Below are positions 16,549 to 24,090 of a DNA stretch of 64,000 bases, piece by piece (position 1 is the first letter of the stretch; each line of letters starts with the position of its first letter). The notes under the pieces were generated by a model, which saw only the letters and a program-made list of their open reading frames with translations, had not been told where the DNA came from and did not search any database. A program made the position numbers and the translations under genes. Source of the DNA: Hymenobacter terrenus (GTDB taxonomy: Bacteria; Bacteroidota; Bacteroidia; Cytophagales; Hymenobacteraceae); NCBI RefSeq assembly GCF_000972495.1, contig NZ_LATM01000008.1:62293-126292 (forward strand), written 5' to 3'.

Positions 16549-17598
16549 TTACTTCTCGACCCAATCCATAAACTCTTCGAATACTTTCATGAAGCCATTA
16601 TCAGCTTGCTGAGTGCTATTTATCGATGAGGTTCTAAAAGAATGGTCATAATGAGGATACACATTGAAGCTTAAATTCCTCTTTTTATATCTGATAAACT
16701 CAATGGGAATCAGATAACTTGATTCAATCGGAACGGATGTGTCTAATGCGCCAACCGCTACGAAGAGTGGAACCTTGATTTTAAGCAAATTATTTATGGA
16801 AGGTTCTGTGAACGTGCTCCACCGCTGATAAGAGTGCCCGCGCCACTTCTTGTCAATATTATGCGGGTCGTTTTCGATGTCACTAATTTGGGTGAGCAAG
16901 GAATTAATCCGGACCTTGGCTTCCTCCTCCGTGATTTCCCCTTTATGAACAGCCCGACGAATAAATAAGACATAGTCATAATACTGGGTATCTCCACCAC
17001 CCGCCCAGTAGCCAATGTGCGTTATGCTTTTATTCACCGTTCCCAACTTGGCTGCCACATGGCTACCCTCGGAGTGGCCAATGAGAACTATTTTGGTTGG
17101 TTTTTTAACCAGGGTTTTCTTAACAGCCTTTATGACCTCATCCCCTTGCCACACCCGGTAATCCAATGACTCGGTCGTGTAGAATGATTTAGGAGCTTTA
17201 AATTCTTGAGAAGTATTCGGAATAGCGTTATTCCAAAAGAAAGGAATTCCCTTCTTCGAAATAACTACAAAGGCATAATTGTTTGGTATCCTGTCTAAAT
17301 CAAAAGGTACGCTACTGGTTCTGTAATTAAACCTTTGAATTTTTCCAGCCTCATTCCCAGTTATTTTTATAGTATCAATCGTAACTCCTGACGTGAAGAA
17401 CGGCTCTTTTCCGGAGCCGTGGAAAAAGATAATGAAGCCGGTTTTTTCTTTAAAACCACCTTTTGCATAAACGTGGTAGTTTATCGTGTCGCGGTTTTTG
17501 ATAATTTGATAGTGTTTATACTCATCAAGTTTGGGAGCATACTGAGCAAAGGAAATGAACGGTGTTACTACGAAGGCGAAGAACAGTAAGAATTTCAT
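16549..17598 (-). CDS. Secreted alpha/beta-hydrolase-type protein, AT-rich passenger gene
   Basis: A 349-residue predicted exported hydrolase of unknown substrate. The chosen ATG gives a clean signal peptide (MKFLLFFAFVVTPFISFAQ). An upstream in-frame start would bury it. The fold signatures are an oxyanion-type IIFFHGSGKEP block near residue 56, the nucleophile elbow GHSEGSH, an acid in VAVGALDTSVP and a catalytic His in YPHYDHSFRT. Codon use is strongly AT-rich (many AAA, ATT, TTT), unlike everything on either side. This fits recent transfer within the surrounding IS-like element. Esterase or peptidase activity is possible. No neighbour helps to decide. Confidence 0.8.
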   Translation of the reverse strand: MKFLLFFAFVVTPFISFAQYAPKLDEYKHYQIIKNRDTINYHVYAKGGFKEKTGFIIFFHGSGKEPFFTSGVTIDTIKITGNEAGKIQRFNYRTSSVPFDLDRIPNNYAFVVISKKGIPFFWNNAIPNTSQEFKAPKSFYTTESLDYRVWQGDEVIKAVKKTLVKKPTKIVLIGHSEGSHVAAKLGTVNKSITHIGYWAGGGDTQYYDYVLFIRRAVHKGEITEEEAKVRINSLLTQISDIENDPHNIDKKWRGHSYQRWSTFTEPSINNLLKIKVPLFVAVGALDTSVPIESSYLIPIEFIRYKKRNLSFNVYPHYDHSFRTSSINSTQQADNGFMKVFEEFMDWVEK

Positions 17599-17897
17599 TT
17601 TCTTGATTTGTGGGCTTTTGGCGTATACCACCCATGAGCCAGGTTTAACCACCGTTAGTGTGATTACGTAGCATTACGCCCAATAGCGCAAAGGAAGACT
17701 TATTAATTCGGGACTCCGTTGCATCAACATGGCTATTTTACTTTTCGGATAGGCTCTTAGGTAACCCACATTGTGGCTTACTGATGGGGGCGATAATGTC
17801 TATTCTGCCTCTAACGGGGGCGTCGGCGATTTTCCAGCTATACCACACTGACTCCTGACCGCCGAATAGTCAAGCTCCACGTATCGGCCGGACAACA

Positions 17898-17934
17898 AAA
17901 AGCCGCCCGTCGCATCTAGCGACGGGCGGCTTTT
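17898..17934 (-). terminator. Strong terminator of the small unknown gene
   Basis: A long perfect stem, AAAAGCCGCCCGTCGC and GCGACGGGCGGCTTTT, with the loop ATCTA. Read on the minus strand it begins 13 bases after the stop of the following gene and ends in a T-run. The A/T tails on both sides would let it work in both directions. Confidence 0.9.
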
Positions 17935-17947
17935 GGCTTATGCTGCC

Positions 17948-18361
17948 CTAGGCCGAGAGGGTGGCCCGGTGGGGAGCGATGCCGGCTTTAATAGCCGTCA
18001 GGGGGGCTACCTGGCTGGCAATCTGCTCAGCGTCTACTTCGCCCAGGAAGCCCACCACACCCGTAGTCAGGCGCTTGCGCTTGACCAGGGCCGTGCGCTG
18101 CACCTGCAGGGCAGCCAGCTCGTCGGTGGCTTCCTCCCGCGTTTGCGCATCAATGCTCGCCACACCCAGCAGGGCGGTGTTCGACGCGATTTTACTGTCC
18201 ACTTTCGCCAGCTCGGAGCTGGTGCTGGCCTTTGTGCGGTCGGCCCGCTCGTCGGCCAGGTCGAGGGTGGCATCGCGGACGGTGAAGGTTTTCAGCTCGA
18301 ACTCGAGTTCGTCCTTGGCCTCGTCGCATTCGGCCCAGGTGGTAAGAGAGGAATAATCCAT
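17948..18361 (-). CDS. Small helical protein of unknown function
   Basis: I do not recognise this 137-residue protein. It is acidic and predicted almost wholly helical. The first 60 residues have regularly spaced charged and Leu residues (AKDELEFELKTFTVRDATLD) that suggest a coiled coil. The second half carries EEATDELAALQVQRTALVKR and a short glycine-containing turn (TTGVVGFLGEVD). There is no signal peptide or membrane segment. GC-rich codon use and a dedicated terminator support it as a real gene. It lies between the IS-like element and the XRE regulator, with an AT-rich upstream region containing the near-consensus box CATATTTG. A role with the nearby regulator is possible but unsupported. 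Confidence 0.7.
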   Translation of the reverse strand: MDYSSLTTWAECDEAKDELEFELKTFTVRDATLDLADERADRTKASTSSELAKVDSKIASNTALLGVASIDAQTREEATDELAALQVQRTALVKRKRLTTGVVGFLGEVDAEQIASQVAPLTAIKAGIAPHRATLSA

Positions 18362-18694
18362 AGGGGTTGAGAAAAGGGTTATGATAATTACTTTTTCAAA
18401 TATGAATAAATACCATTAATAACGAACCTGATGGCTTTTGCCCTTTCGTTGCGGTGCTATCCCGTTCCACTGCTTGTCCACTGCTTGCTACCTCCTACTT
18501 TCTTCTACCAATGGCACAATGTGAAGCAAGACGTGGAAATAGCCGGGGGTATGGGCAAGCGGTTGAATAGCACAACCAGGCCGTCATATCCCGATGCCAT
18601 ACAGCCAATAACCGTCGCGCCCGCCCCGAAGGCCAACATTACGTTACCAATGCCCCGAATACCTACTCTTAGCCGCTCTGGCCGTGGGGCCGCC
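18362..18694. other. Intergenic region, possible small minus-strand frame
   Basis: The first 70 bases are AT-rich and probably hold the promoter of the small helical protein. The rest contains a minus-strand frame of 44 codons (18505-18639) starting MLAFGAGATVIGCMASGY, with GC-rich third positions and one hydrophobic stretch. It could be a tiny membrane protein downstream of the XRE gene, but nothing else supports it. Confidence 0.3.
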
Positions 18695-19264
18695 TTAGCC
18701 CGGCAGCGCCAGGGCCAGGGCTGCGGCCTCCGCTTCGAGGGCGATGACCCGCGCCCGGAGCAAGTGCCAGCGCGTGGTGGCCTCGGCGGGCAGCGGCCGG
18801 GCCTGCCGGTGCAGCCAGTCGGCCCGCCAAGCCGCGCGGGCCGTGGCATTATCGGCGGCGATGTTGGGCGAGTCGGGAGCCCCGAGCAGCGCGGGCAGGG
18901 CCTGCGCCCACCGCTCGGCCCGGCGGGCCTGCTGCGCTAACTGGGCAGCCTGCGCCCGCAGCCGGGCCGCTTGCTGGAGGCACACGCGGCGGCGAAAATC
19001 CAGTGCGCCCGCGTCCGGGGCGAGGGTGCCAGGCGGGAGCGGCGCGGCCTCTACTTCCGGCACCGGCGGGGCGGCGGGCAAGTGCGCCACCAAGGGGAGC
19101 AGGGCCTGAAGCACATCGGCCGTGAGGGAGCGCCGGCCGGTTTCCAGGGCCCGTACCAGCGCGGGACTCACGCCGAGGTAGAGGGCCAACTGCTCTTGGC
19201 GCAAGCCAAACCAGGCCCGCACGCGGGCTACCAGCGAAGTAGAGGGGACGGCACGGCGGGACAT
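18695..19264 (-). CDS. XRE-type helix-turn-helix regulator with coiled-coil tail
   Basis: A DNA-binding protein of 189 residues. The N-terminal XRE domain spans about residues 10-62: LVARVRAWFGLRQEQLALYL, then GVSPALVRALETGRRSLT, the expected second and third helices. A Pro/Ala-rich linker (67-88) leads to a long Ala/Arg/Gln-rich helical region (about 90-188, RRVCLQQAARLRAQAAQLAQ) that is probably a coiled coil for oligomerisation. The 20-100 bases upstream of the start hold two perfect palindromes with four copies of TGTGCGGTATTT, so it probably represses its own transcription. The targets beyond itself are unknown. Confidence 0.82.
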   Translation of the reverse strand: MSRRAVPSTSLVARVRAWFGLRQEQLALYLGVSPALVRALETGRRSLTADVLQALLPLVAHLPAAPPVPEVEAAPLPPGTLAPDAGALDFRRRVCLQQAARLRAQAAQLAQQARRAERWAQALPALLGAPDSPNIAADNATARAAWRADWLHRQARPLPAEATTRWHLLRARVIALEAEAAALALALPG

Positions 19265-19282
19265 AGCAACAGGCGAGAAGAA

Positions 19283-19323
19283 TGTGTGCGGTATTTTCAG
19301 ATTTTACAAAAATACCGCACACA
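19283..19323. promoter_or_regulatory. Palindromic operator-like site 1 upstream of the XRE gene
   Basis: A 15-base perfect inverted repeat, TGTGTGCGGTATTTT and AAAATACCGCACACA, with an 11-base spacer. It begins 19 bases upstream of the XRE start codon. Its half-site is the same as that of the next palindrome. It is best read as an autoregulatory operator, though the RNA would also fold. Confidence 0.7.
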
Positions 19324-19337
19324 ATTATTTAAAAAAG

Positions 19338-19374
19338 TGTGCGGTATTTCTACAAAACCTGAAAATACCGCACA
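19338..19374. promoter_or_regulatory. Palindromic operator-like site 2 upstream of the XRE gene
   Basis: A 12-base perfect inverted repeat, TGTGCGGTATTT and AAATACCGCACA, with a 13-base spacer. Its centre is 53 bases (about five helical turns) from the centre of site 1. The four alternating half-sites in 92 bases suggest cooperative binding of dimers. Confidence 0.7.
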
Positions 19375-19480
19375 TCTTTTTTAACTATGCACACAGGAAG
19401 TAACACGAAAAAGCATCGGTAGGAAACGCCGGCGTGATAGAAGCCAGCGCCTGCAACGGCGCGTCATACAAGAAGCCGCT

Positions 19481-21217
19481 TCAGCGGCGCACCAATAGCC
19501 GTTGCGGGCGCTGGTTGGCGCGGGCCGGGTCGTGGAGGAAATAGAGCCCAGCGGGCAGGCCCCGCAAGTCGAGCGCCGGGCTGGCGGCCGACCAGGAGAA
19601 GCGGCGCTGCACCCGGCCCAGGGCATCGCGCAGCTCCAAGCTGGCGGCGGGCCGGGCCCCGGCGGCGGGGCGTAGCGTCACCCGGTCGGTGGCCGGATTG
19701 GGGTACAGCTCCCAGGCCGGCGCGTTCGTGGCGGCGCGGGTGCCCAGCGCCGTCCCCCCCGTGATGGTGTAGGTCTGGTTGGTGGCCAGGTTGGCCAGCT
19801 CTGCGCCCGGCTGCCCCGGCCGCCACGTCACGGTCAGCGAGTCGGCGGTGAGGGCTGCGCCCGTGCCAAAGACCGTTTCGAGGGCCGTGCCGCAGTAGGC
19901 CCCATTGGTACTCATCACGGTGCGCTGCTGCCAGCGGCCGTTCACCTTCAGGCGCAGCACCGCCCCGATGCCGCCGCGGTTCACGCCGGGCACGGCGATG
20001 CGCACTTTCACGTAACGATTGGGCCCACCGGTGTTGCGAAACAGCAAGTCCTCTGCAAACGCGCCCACGTTGTACACGTCCTCGTAGCCGTCGTTGTTGT
20101 AGTCGCCCAGCGCTAGGCCCATCTTGTTGGCCACGGTGTCGGCGAAGGCCAGGCCCAGCACCCGGGTGAAGGCCCCGGTACCGTCGTTACGGTAGAGGAA
20201 GTTGCGGCCCCAGTTGCTCACCAACAGGTCGGGGTCGCCGTCGTTGTCCACGTCCGAGGCAGCCGAGCCGAACGAGTCGCCTCCCCCGCCCAGCGGCGAG
20301 CCAGTCAGGCGGGTGAAGGCCCCGCCGCCGTCGTTGCGGTAGTAGAAGTTGTCGTTATTGGAAGTGATGAAGTTGGTGTCGTTGGCCACAAACACATCCT
20401 GGTCACCGTCCTGGTCGAAGTCGGCCCAGGTAGCCCCAATGGAGTTGCCGCCGTCGCTCACCAGCGGCCCAGCCGTGATTTTGGTGAAGCCCGCCGCCCC
20501 ATCGTTGCGGTAGAGGGCATTGTTCTGAGCCGCGTAGCCCGTTGGCGTCTGCCCAAGGCCATTGGTTACGAACAGGTCCACGTCGCCATCGTTGTCGTAG
20601 TCCACCCAGGTACCGGCATAGGACGTGGTAGCATCGGTCACGACCGGGCCAGTAGTGATTTTGGCAAATGCTCCGCCACCCAGGTTGTGGTAGAGAAAGT
20701 TGGGCGTATCGTCGGCATTGGCCACGAACAGGTCCAGCAGGCCGTCGTTGTCGTAATCGCCCCAGGCCGCTCCTACCGACCAGGCTTGGTCGGTGCCAAA
20801 GGGCGCGGCCGTCACCCGTGCGAAGCCCGCTGGACCGTCGTTGCGGTAGAGAGCGTTGCGGCCTGCATCTGGGCCGTTAGGTACGAACAGGTCCACGTCG
20901 CCGTCATTGTCGTAGTCGGCCCAGTACGCCCCCAGGTTAGATGCAGGCGCATCAGTAGCTAGCAAGCCCGTGGTCACGGGGACGAAGGGGCCGTTGCCGT
21001 CGTTGCGGAAGTATTGATTGGGGTCGCCATTGTTGGCCACGAACAGGTCCAGGTCACCGTCCTGGTCCACGTCAGCCCAGGCCGCACCGTTGTTGAGATT
21101 GGCCGCCGTGGTGAGCGGAGTACCGCCCACCGGTTGAAATTGCGCTACGGCCGGAACCGATGCCAGCAGCAGCAACCCCGACAGCAGCCGGGAAGCATGA
21201 AGAATAGTTGTTTTCAT
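19481..21217 (-). CDS. Secreted FG-GAP/VCBS repeat protein with ASPIC/UnbV and T9SS signal
   Basis: A 578-residue secreted beta-propeller-type protein. The signal peptide MKTTILHASRLLSGLLLLAS is followed by about seven FG-GAP/VCBS repeats. Each contains a calcium-binding loop of the type DVDQDGDLDLFV and ends in a YRNDG-like strand (about residues 35-390). An ASPIC/UnbV domain follows (about 395-490, RYVKVRIAVPGVNRGGIGAV). The C-terminus (about 505-578) is a T9SS type A sorting domain: WELYPNPATDRVTLRP and LRGLPAGLYFLHDP with a basic end. Such proteins probably bind surfaces or glycans. No catalytic motif is seen. The repeats are highly similar in DNA. Confidence 0.9.
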   Translation of the reverse strand: MKTTILHASRLLSGLLLLASVPAVAQFQPVGGTPLTTAANLNNGAAWADVDQDGDLDLFVANNGDPNQYFRNDGNGPFVPVTTGLLATDAPASNLGAYWADYDNDGDVDLFVPNGPDAGRNALYRNDGPAGFARVTAAPFGTDQAWSVGAAWGDYDNDGLLDLFVANADDTPNFLYHNLGGGAFAKITTGPVVTDATTSYAGTWVDYDNDGDVDLFVTNGLGQTPTGYAAQNNALYRNDGAAGFTKITAGPLVSDGGNSIGATWADFDQDGDQDVFVANDTNFITSNNDNFYYRNDGGGAFTRLTGSPLGGGGDSFGSAASDVDNDGDPDLLVSNWGRNFLYRNDGTGAFTRVLGLAFADTVANKMGLALGDYNNDGYEDVYNVGAFAEDLLFRNTGGPNRYVKVRIAVPGVNRGGIGAVLRLKVNGRWQQRTVMSTNGAYCGTALETVFGTGAALTADSLTVTWRPGQPGAELANLATNQTYTITGGTALGTRAATNAPAWELYPNPATDRVTLRPAAGARPAASLELRDALGRVQRRFSWSAASPALDLRGLPAGLYFLHDPARANQRPQRLLVRR

Positions 21218-21344
21218 TCTGAATAAAAGAAAAGTGTGAACTGGTGATGAGCAGCCGAGGCCCCAGCGCCGTAGCGCCGAGGAGCCGACATATTAATGGA
21301 CGGAAGACCGGTATCTGCTTTTTGCAACTCGTGCAACCAGCCCA

Positions 21345-21749
21345 TCAGACTGGCGTTGGCCGTGCGTAAAGCAGTTGGCAATTTGCGGATATCCTAACAA
21401 AAACTAAGTTCAGTTCGGACAAGGCTAGGGTGGGCACCCGACAGTAGCGCGCCGCCGTGTCGGGGCCAGCGGCTAGGCACGGCGGTACCAACGAGCCCAC
21501 TACCACTGGCAGCATATCCCACTGCTGCCGGAGCAGGTTGGGTAATTTGCCGTCGCGCTCCTGCTGTTTCAGCTGCTTGGCTAAGTAGCAGCGGCCGTTG
21601 CAGCGCAACAACGGCTGCAGGGCCTTGTTCACGCAAAAGCGCGCCGTGAGGGCTGCTTGGTTCGGTGCATAGTCCACCACCAGCACCTCGCGGCGGAAGG
21701 TTTGCAGCAACACCAAAGCCGCCAGGACGTAGGCTAACAAGGACTTCAC
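21345..21749 (-). CDS. Small Cys-containing membrane-anchored protein of unknown function
   Basis: A 134-residue protein starting at a GTG, chosen because the hydrophobic segment KSLLAYVLAALVLLQTF begins there. Upstream codons look non-coding. After the single N-terminal membrane segment or signal peptide comes the block RFCVNKALQPLLRCNGRCYL. Its three cysteines, in the arrangement C-N-K ... C-N-G-x-C, resemble a conserved motif I recall from small uncharacterised Bacteroidota proteins near metal-transport genes. The rest is a charged helix (LAKQLKQQERDGKLPNLL) and a hydrophobic tail. The cysteines could bind metal or form disulfides in the periplasm. No neighbour explains the function. Confidence 0.6.
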   Translation of the reverse strand: MKSLLAYVLAALVLLQTFRREVLVVDYAPNQAALTARFCVNKALQPLLRCNGRCYLAKQLKQQERDGKLPNLLRQQWDMLPVVVGSLVPPCLAAGPDTAARYCRVPTLALSELNLVFVRISANCQLLYARPTPV

Positions 21750-22331
21750 AACGCAGCAGCTACTGATTCGAGGCACGAAAGTACTTCTTAACCTCCAACG
21801 GCAGGAATTCGCGCTAGCAAAAGGGCAGCCAGGGAGCAGTTGGCCAGCAACATTTGTGCAAAAACGACTCTCCACTCCATGCGTAATGCCTATTCATCTT
21901 TTGATACGCCCTGCGAATAAGGCAACACGGCGGTAGAATCATCTGCCAACTAAATTCTCTATCGTTGTTTTCTGCTCCTGCTCTCGGCGCGGCATGCCCA
22001 CGACATGTGGCTAACTCGATTAGCGCTATGGGTTTCGACTACGCTGGGTAACCTCTTCTGGACTTACACCAGAATAAGCTTAACAATAACGAAGCGCCAG
22101 CCCATGAGGTTTGAGAGCCGACTTGGTAAGTACCCTTAACCAGAACAAGTACTCAGACAAACACGCATAGCTCTTCAATAAGTACGTAGAAGCTCTTCAG
22201 TAGAAGTTGGTATTTACGCTTATATTTGACCTAAATCACAACTAAACAGCGAAATAAGGGTAGGATTATCACACAATGTGACTACCATTGTACCGCATTA
22301 CTCCACAACCAACATCCTTCCACAAACCCCA
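21750..22331. other. 582-base intergenic region
   Basis: This region lies between a minus-strand gene and the plus-strand KGG gene, so it should contain promoters for both. Its composition is mixed and no open frame with local codon use is seen. AGCTCTTCA occurs twice within 40 bases (around 22168-22200). TATATTTG at 22221-22228 matches the TAnnTTTG box and is about 100 bases upstream of the KGG start. No other structure was noticed. Confidence 0.4.
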
Positions 22332-22601
22332 ATGACAAACTCAGCATCCACCACCGCATCTGCTGCAGCTGCTGCCGCAAAAACCGTAACCCGTCCTGCT
22401 AATCGCGTAGGCACCAAAAGCCGCCGTGGTTTCGCCGCCATGAGCCCCGAAACGCAGCGTCGCATTGCCAGCGAAGGCGGCAAAGCTTCCCACGCCAGTG
22501 GCCGCGGTCACCGCTTCTCGGCCGAGGAAGCTCGCGATGCCGGCCGAAAGGGTGGCTTGGTGAGCCGCCGCGGCAAAACAGCGGCCAACGCCAGCAAGTA
22601 A
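22332..22601 (+). CDS. KGG domain stress-type protein
   Basis: An 89-residue, basic, low-complexity protein of the KGG (GsiB-like) family, associated with general stress and desiccation. After an Ala/Thr-rich leader, the motifs RRGFAAMSPETQRRIASEGG (about 37-56) and RDAGRKGGLVSRRG (about 70-83) are the two KGG repeats. The inner ATG is chosen over an upstream frame opening because the intervening sequence does not look coding. It is rich in Ala, Arg, Lys and Ser, probably unfolded. The next gene starts 42 bases after its stop but has its own near-consensus promoter box. Confidence 0.85.
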   Translation: MTNSASTTASAAAAAAKTVTRPANRVGTKSRRGFAAMSPETQRRIASEGGKASHASGRGHRFSAEEARDAGRKGGLVSRRGKTAANASK

Positions 22602-22643
22602 GGGCACGACGGCTGAGCGCCCCCGGCCGCGCATCTTTGCGGC

Positions 22644-23708
22644 ATGCTTCGTCTCAGTTTCTCGCAGCGCGCCCTGCGCTTTAATTTCCCTGCCCGCACT
22701 TCCCGGGGCGCTCTGGCCGAGCACGTGGCCTGGTACCTGTGCCTGACCGACAATGCCGACCCGAAGACCTTTGGCTTGGGCGAAGCCGCGCCACTGGCCG
22801 GCCTCAGCCCCGATTACGGACCCGATTTTCCGGCCGCGGTGTCTTCCCTTTGCGACCGGTTTAATGCCGGGACATTTGCCACCTTCCGGGCGGCCGATGT
22901 CCCGGCATTTGTCGGTCCGGGCTTGCCGTCGCTGGTGTTTGCGCTAGAAACGGCGGCTCTCGACCTAGCCGGCGGTGGCCGGCGCCAGCTCTATCCCAAT
23001 GCTTTCAGCCAAGGCCGGGCCGCGTTGCCCATCAACGGCTTGGTATGGATGGGCGATGCCGCTTTCATGCGCGAGCAGATTCGGCAAAAGCTGGCGGCGG
23101 GGTACTCGTGCCTGAAGTTAAAAATCGGTAGCCTCGACTTTGCCACTGAATTAGCCCTACTGGCCGAAATCAGGGCCGAAGCCGGTCCCGACCAACTCAT
23201 TTTGCGGGTAGATGCCAACGGCGCCTTCACCCCGGCCGACACCCCGGCCAGGCTGGAGCAGCTGGCGGCTTTCGGGGTGCACTCCATCGAGCAGCCCATT
23301 GCGGCCGGGCAGTGGCCCGCCTTGGCAGCCCTGTGCCAGACTTCGCCCATCCCCATTGCTCTGGATGAGGAGCTTATCGGAGTGAGCGACCCGGCCCGGC
23401 AGGCGGCGCTGCTCGATGAGGTGCGGCCCGCTTACATCGTCCTCAAGCCGACCCTACTGGGCGGCCACGCCGCCACCCGCCGCTGGATTGCGCTGGCCCA
23501 GGACCGCAACATTGGCTGGTGGATTACCTCCGCCCTCGAATCAAACGTCGGCCTCAATGCCGTGGCCCAGCTTACGGGCGAGTACGAGCTCCACGGCTTT
23601 GCCCAGGGGCTGGGCACGGGCCAGCTCTACCACAACAATGTGGCCGCGCCCCTGCACATCAAGAACGGCGCGTTGCGCTACGACCCGGCCGGCGCGTGGG
23701 AGCTGTAG
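22644..23708 (+). CDS. menC: o-Succinylbenzoate synthase (MenC-type enolase-superfamily enzyme)
   Basis: Dehydrates SHCHC to o-succinylbenzoate in menaquinone synthesis. This is an enolase-superfamily enzyme with an N-terminal capping domain and a barrel. The catalytic residues are visible: Lys158 and Lys160 in CLKLKIG, metal ligands Asp190 in RVDANGA, Glu216 in SIEQPI and Asp241 in LDEELIG, and the base Lys268 in VLKPTLLGG. The length of 354 residues is normal. Related dipeptide epimerases share this frame, but the LKPTLLGG ending favours MenC. CATCTTTG, one base off the -7 consensus, ends four bases before the ATG, suggesting a leaderless transcript. No other men gene is in the window. Confidence 0.88.
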   Translation: MLRLSFSQRALRFNFPARTSRGALAEHVAWYLCLTDNADPKTFGLGEAAPLAGLSPDYGPDFPAAVSSLCDRFNAGTFATFRAADVPAFVGPGLPSLVFALETAALDLAGGGRRQLYPNAFSQGRAALPINGLVWMGDAAFMREQIRQKLAAGYSCLKLKIGSLDFATELALLAEIRAEAGPDQLILRVDANGAFTPADTPARLEQLAAFGVHSIEQPIAAGQWPALAALCQTSPIPIALDEELIGVSDPARQAALLDEVRPAYIVLKPTLLGGHAATRRWIALAQDRNIGWWITSALESNVGLNAVAQLTGEYELHGFAQGLGTGQLYHNNVAAPLHIKNGALRYDPAGAWEL

Positions 23709-23780
23709 CCTAGCTATTTGGTAATCTGCTTGGGTTAGCTTAAGCATAAAGGCAGCCGTGCTGGGAGAGCGTCCTGCTGG

Positions 23781-23897
23781 GAGGTTGTCATGCTGAGCGG
23801 AGCCGAAGCATCTCGCGGGCCACCACTAATCTTTTTCCTGGCGATTGAATTACTACCCCACGCGAGATGCTTCGACTCCGCTCAGCATAACAACCTC
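23781..23897. repeat. Hairpin element, family A (copy 1)
   Basis: The 37-base arms at 23781-23817 and 23861-23897 match as an inverted repeat at 35 of 37 positions, around a 43-base loop starting GGCCACCACTA. The arm core is GTCATGCTGAGCGGAGC and its end is AAGCATCTCGCG. Degraded copies occur at 25846-25939 and 39917-39946. The ends of the GIY-YIG element at 50369-50750 start with the related GTCATCCTGAGCGCAGC. It fills most of the gap between menC and the aspartyl-protease gene. Confidence 0.85.
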
Positions 23898-24090
23898 CCC
23901 AATATGACAACCTCCTGCATAACAACTTTCCGATACGGTACGCTTTGTCGCAGCCTCGGGAATGTGCCTGAATGGTTTTTGCAGGGGAGCGGGCATGCGC
24001 AGTGAAGACTGTGCGCTACGATGAGTACTTCCGTTAGGTAAAGGCGCGTCTTATTCGCTTAATTTACCAAATCGGTTGTGCCTCATAACT

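Larger units (their letters stand above)
16044..17756. mobile_element. IS5-like element relic with a passenger gene
   Basis: The left end GAGCCTATCCGAAAA and the right end TTTTCGGATAGGCTC are perfect inverted repeats of each other. The similarity continues inward past a small gap to AATAG..CATG. Each end is flanked by TTA (16041-16043 and 17757-17759), which fits a 3-bp target duplication as made by part of the IS5 family. Inside, next to the left end, is a decayed C-terminal transposase fragment. The rest is mostly an AT-rich hydrolase gene. At 1.7 kb it is about twice the size of a normal IS5-type element. Either a gene was captured between the ends, or a second insertion split the element. 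Confidence 0.75.

Noticed and set aside
18505..18639. Possible 44-residue membrane protein downstream of the XRE gene
   Set aside because: GC-rich third positions and one hydrophobic stretch are suggestive, but there is no family resemblance, promoter or recognisable start signal. Recorded only as part of the intergenic entry.
24076..24090. TTG start for the aspartyl-protease gene
   Set aside because: The ATG five codons later gives a better signal peptide and is the stronger initiator.
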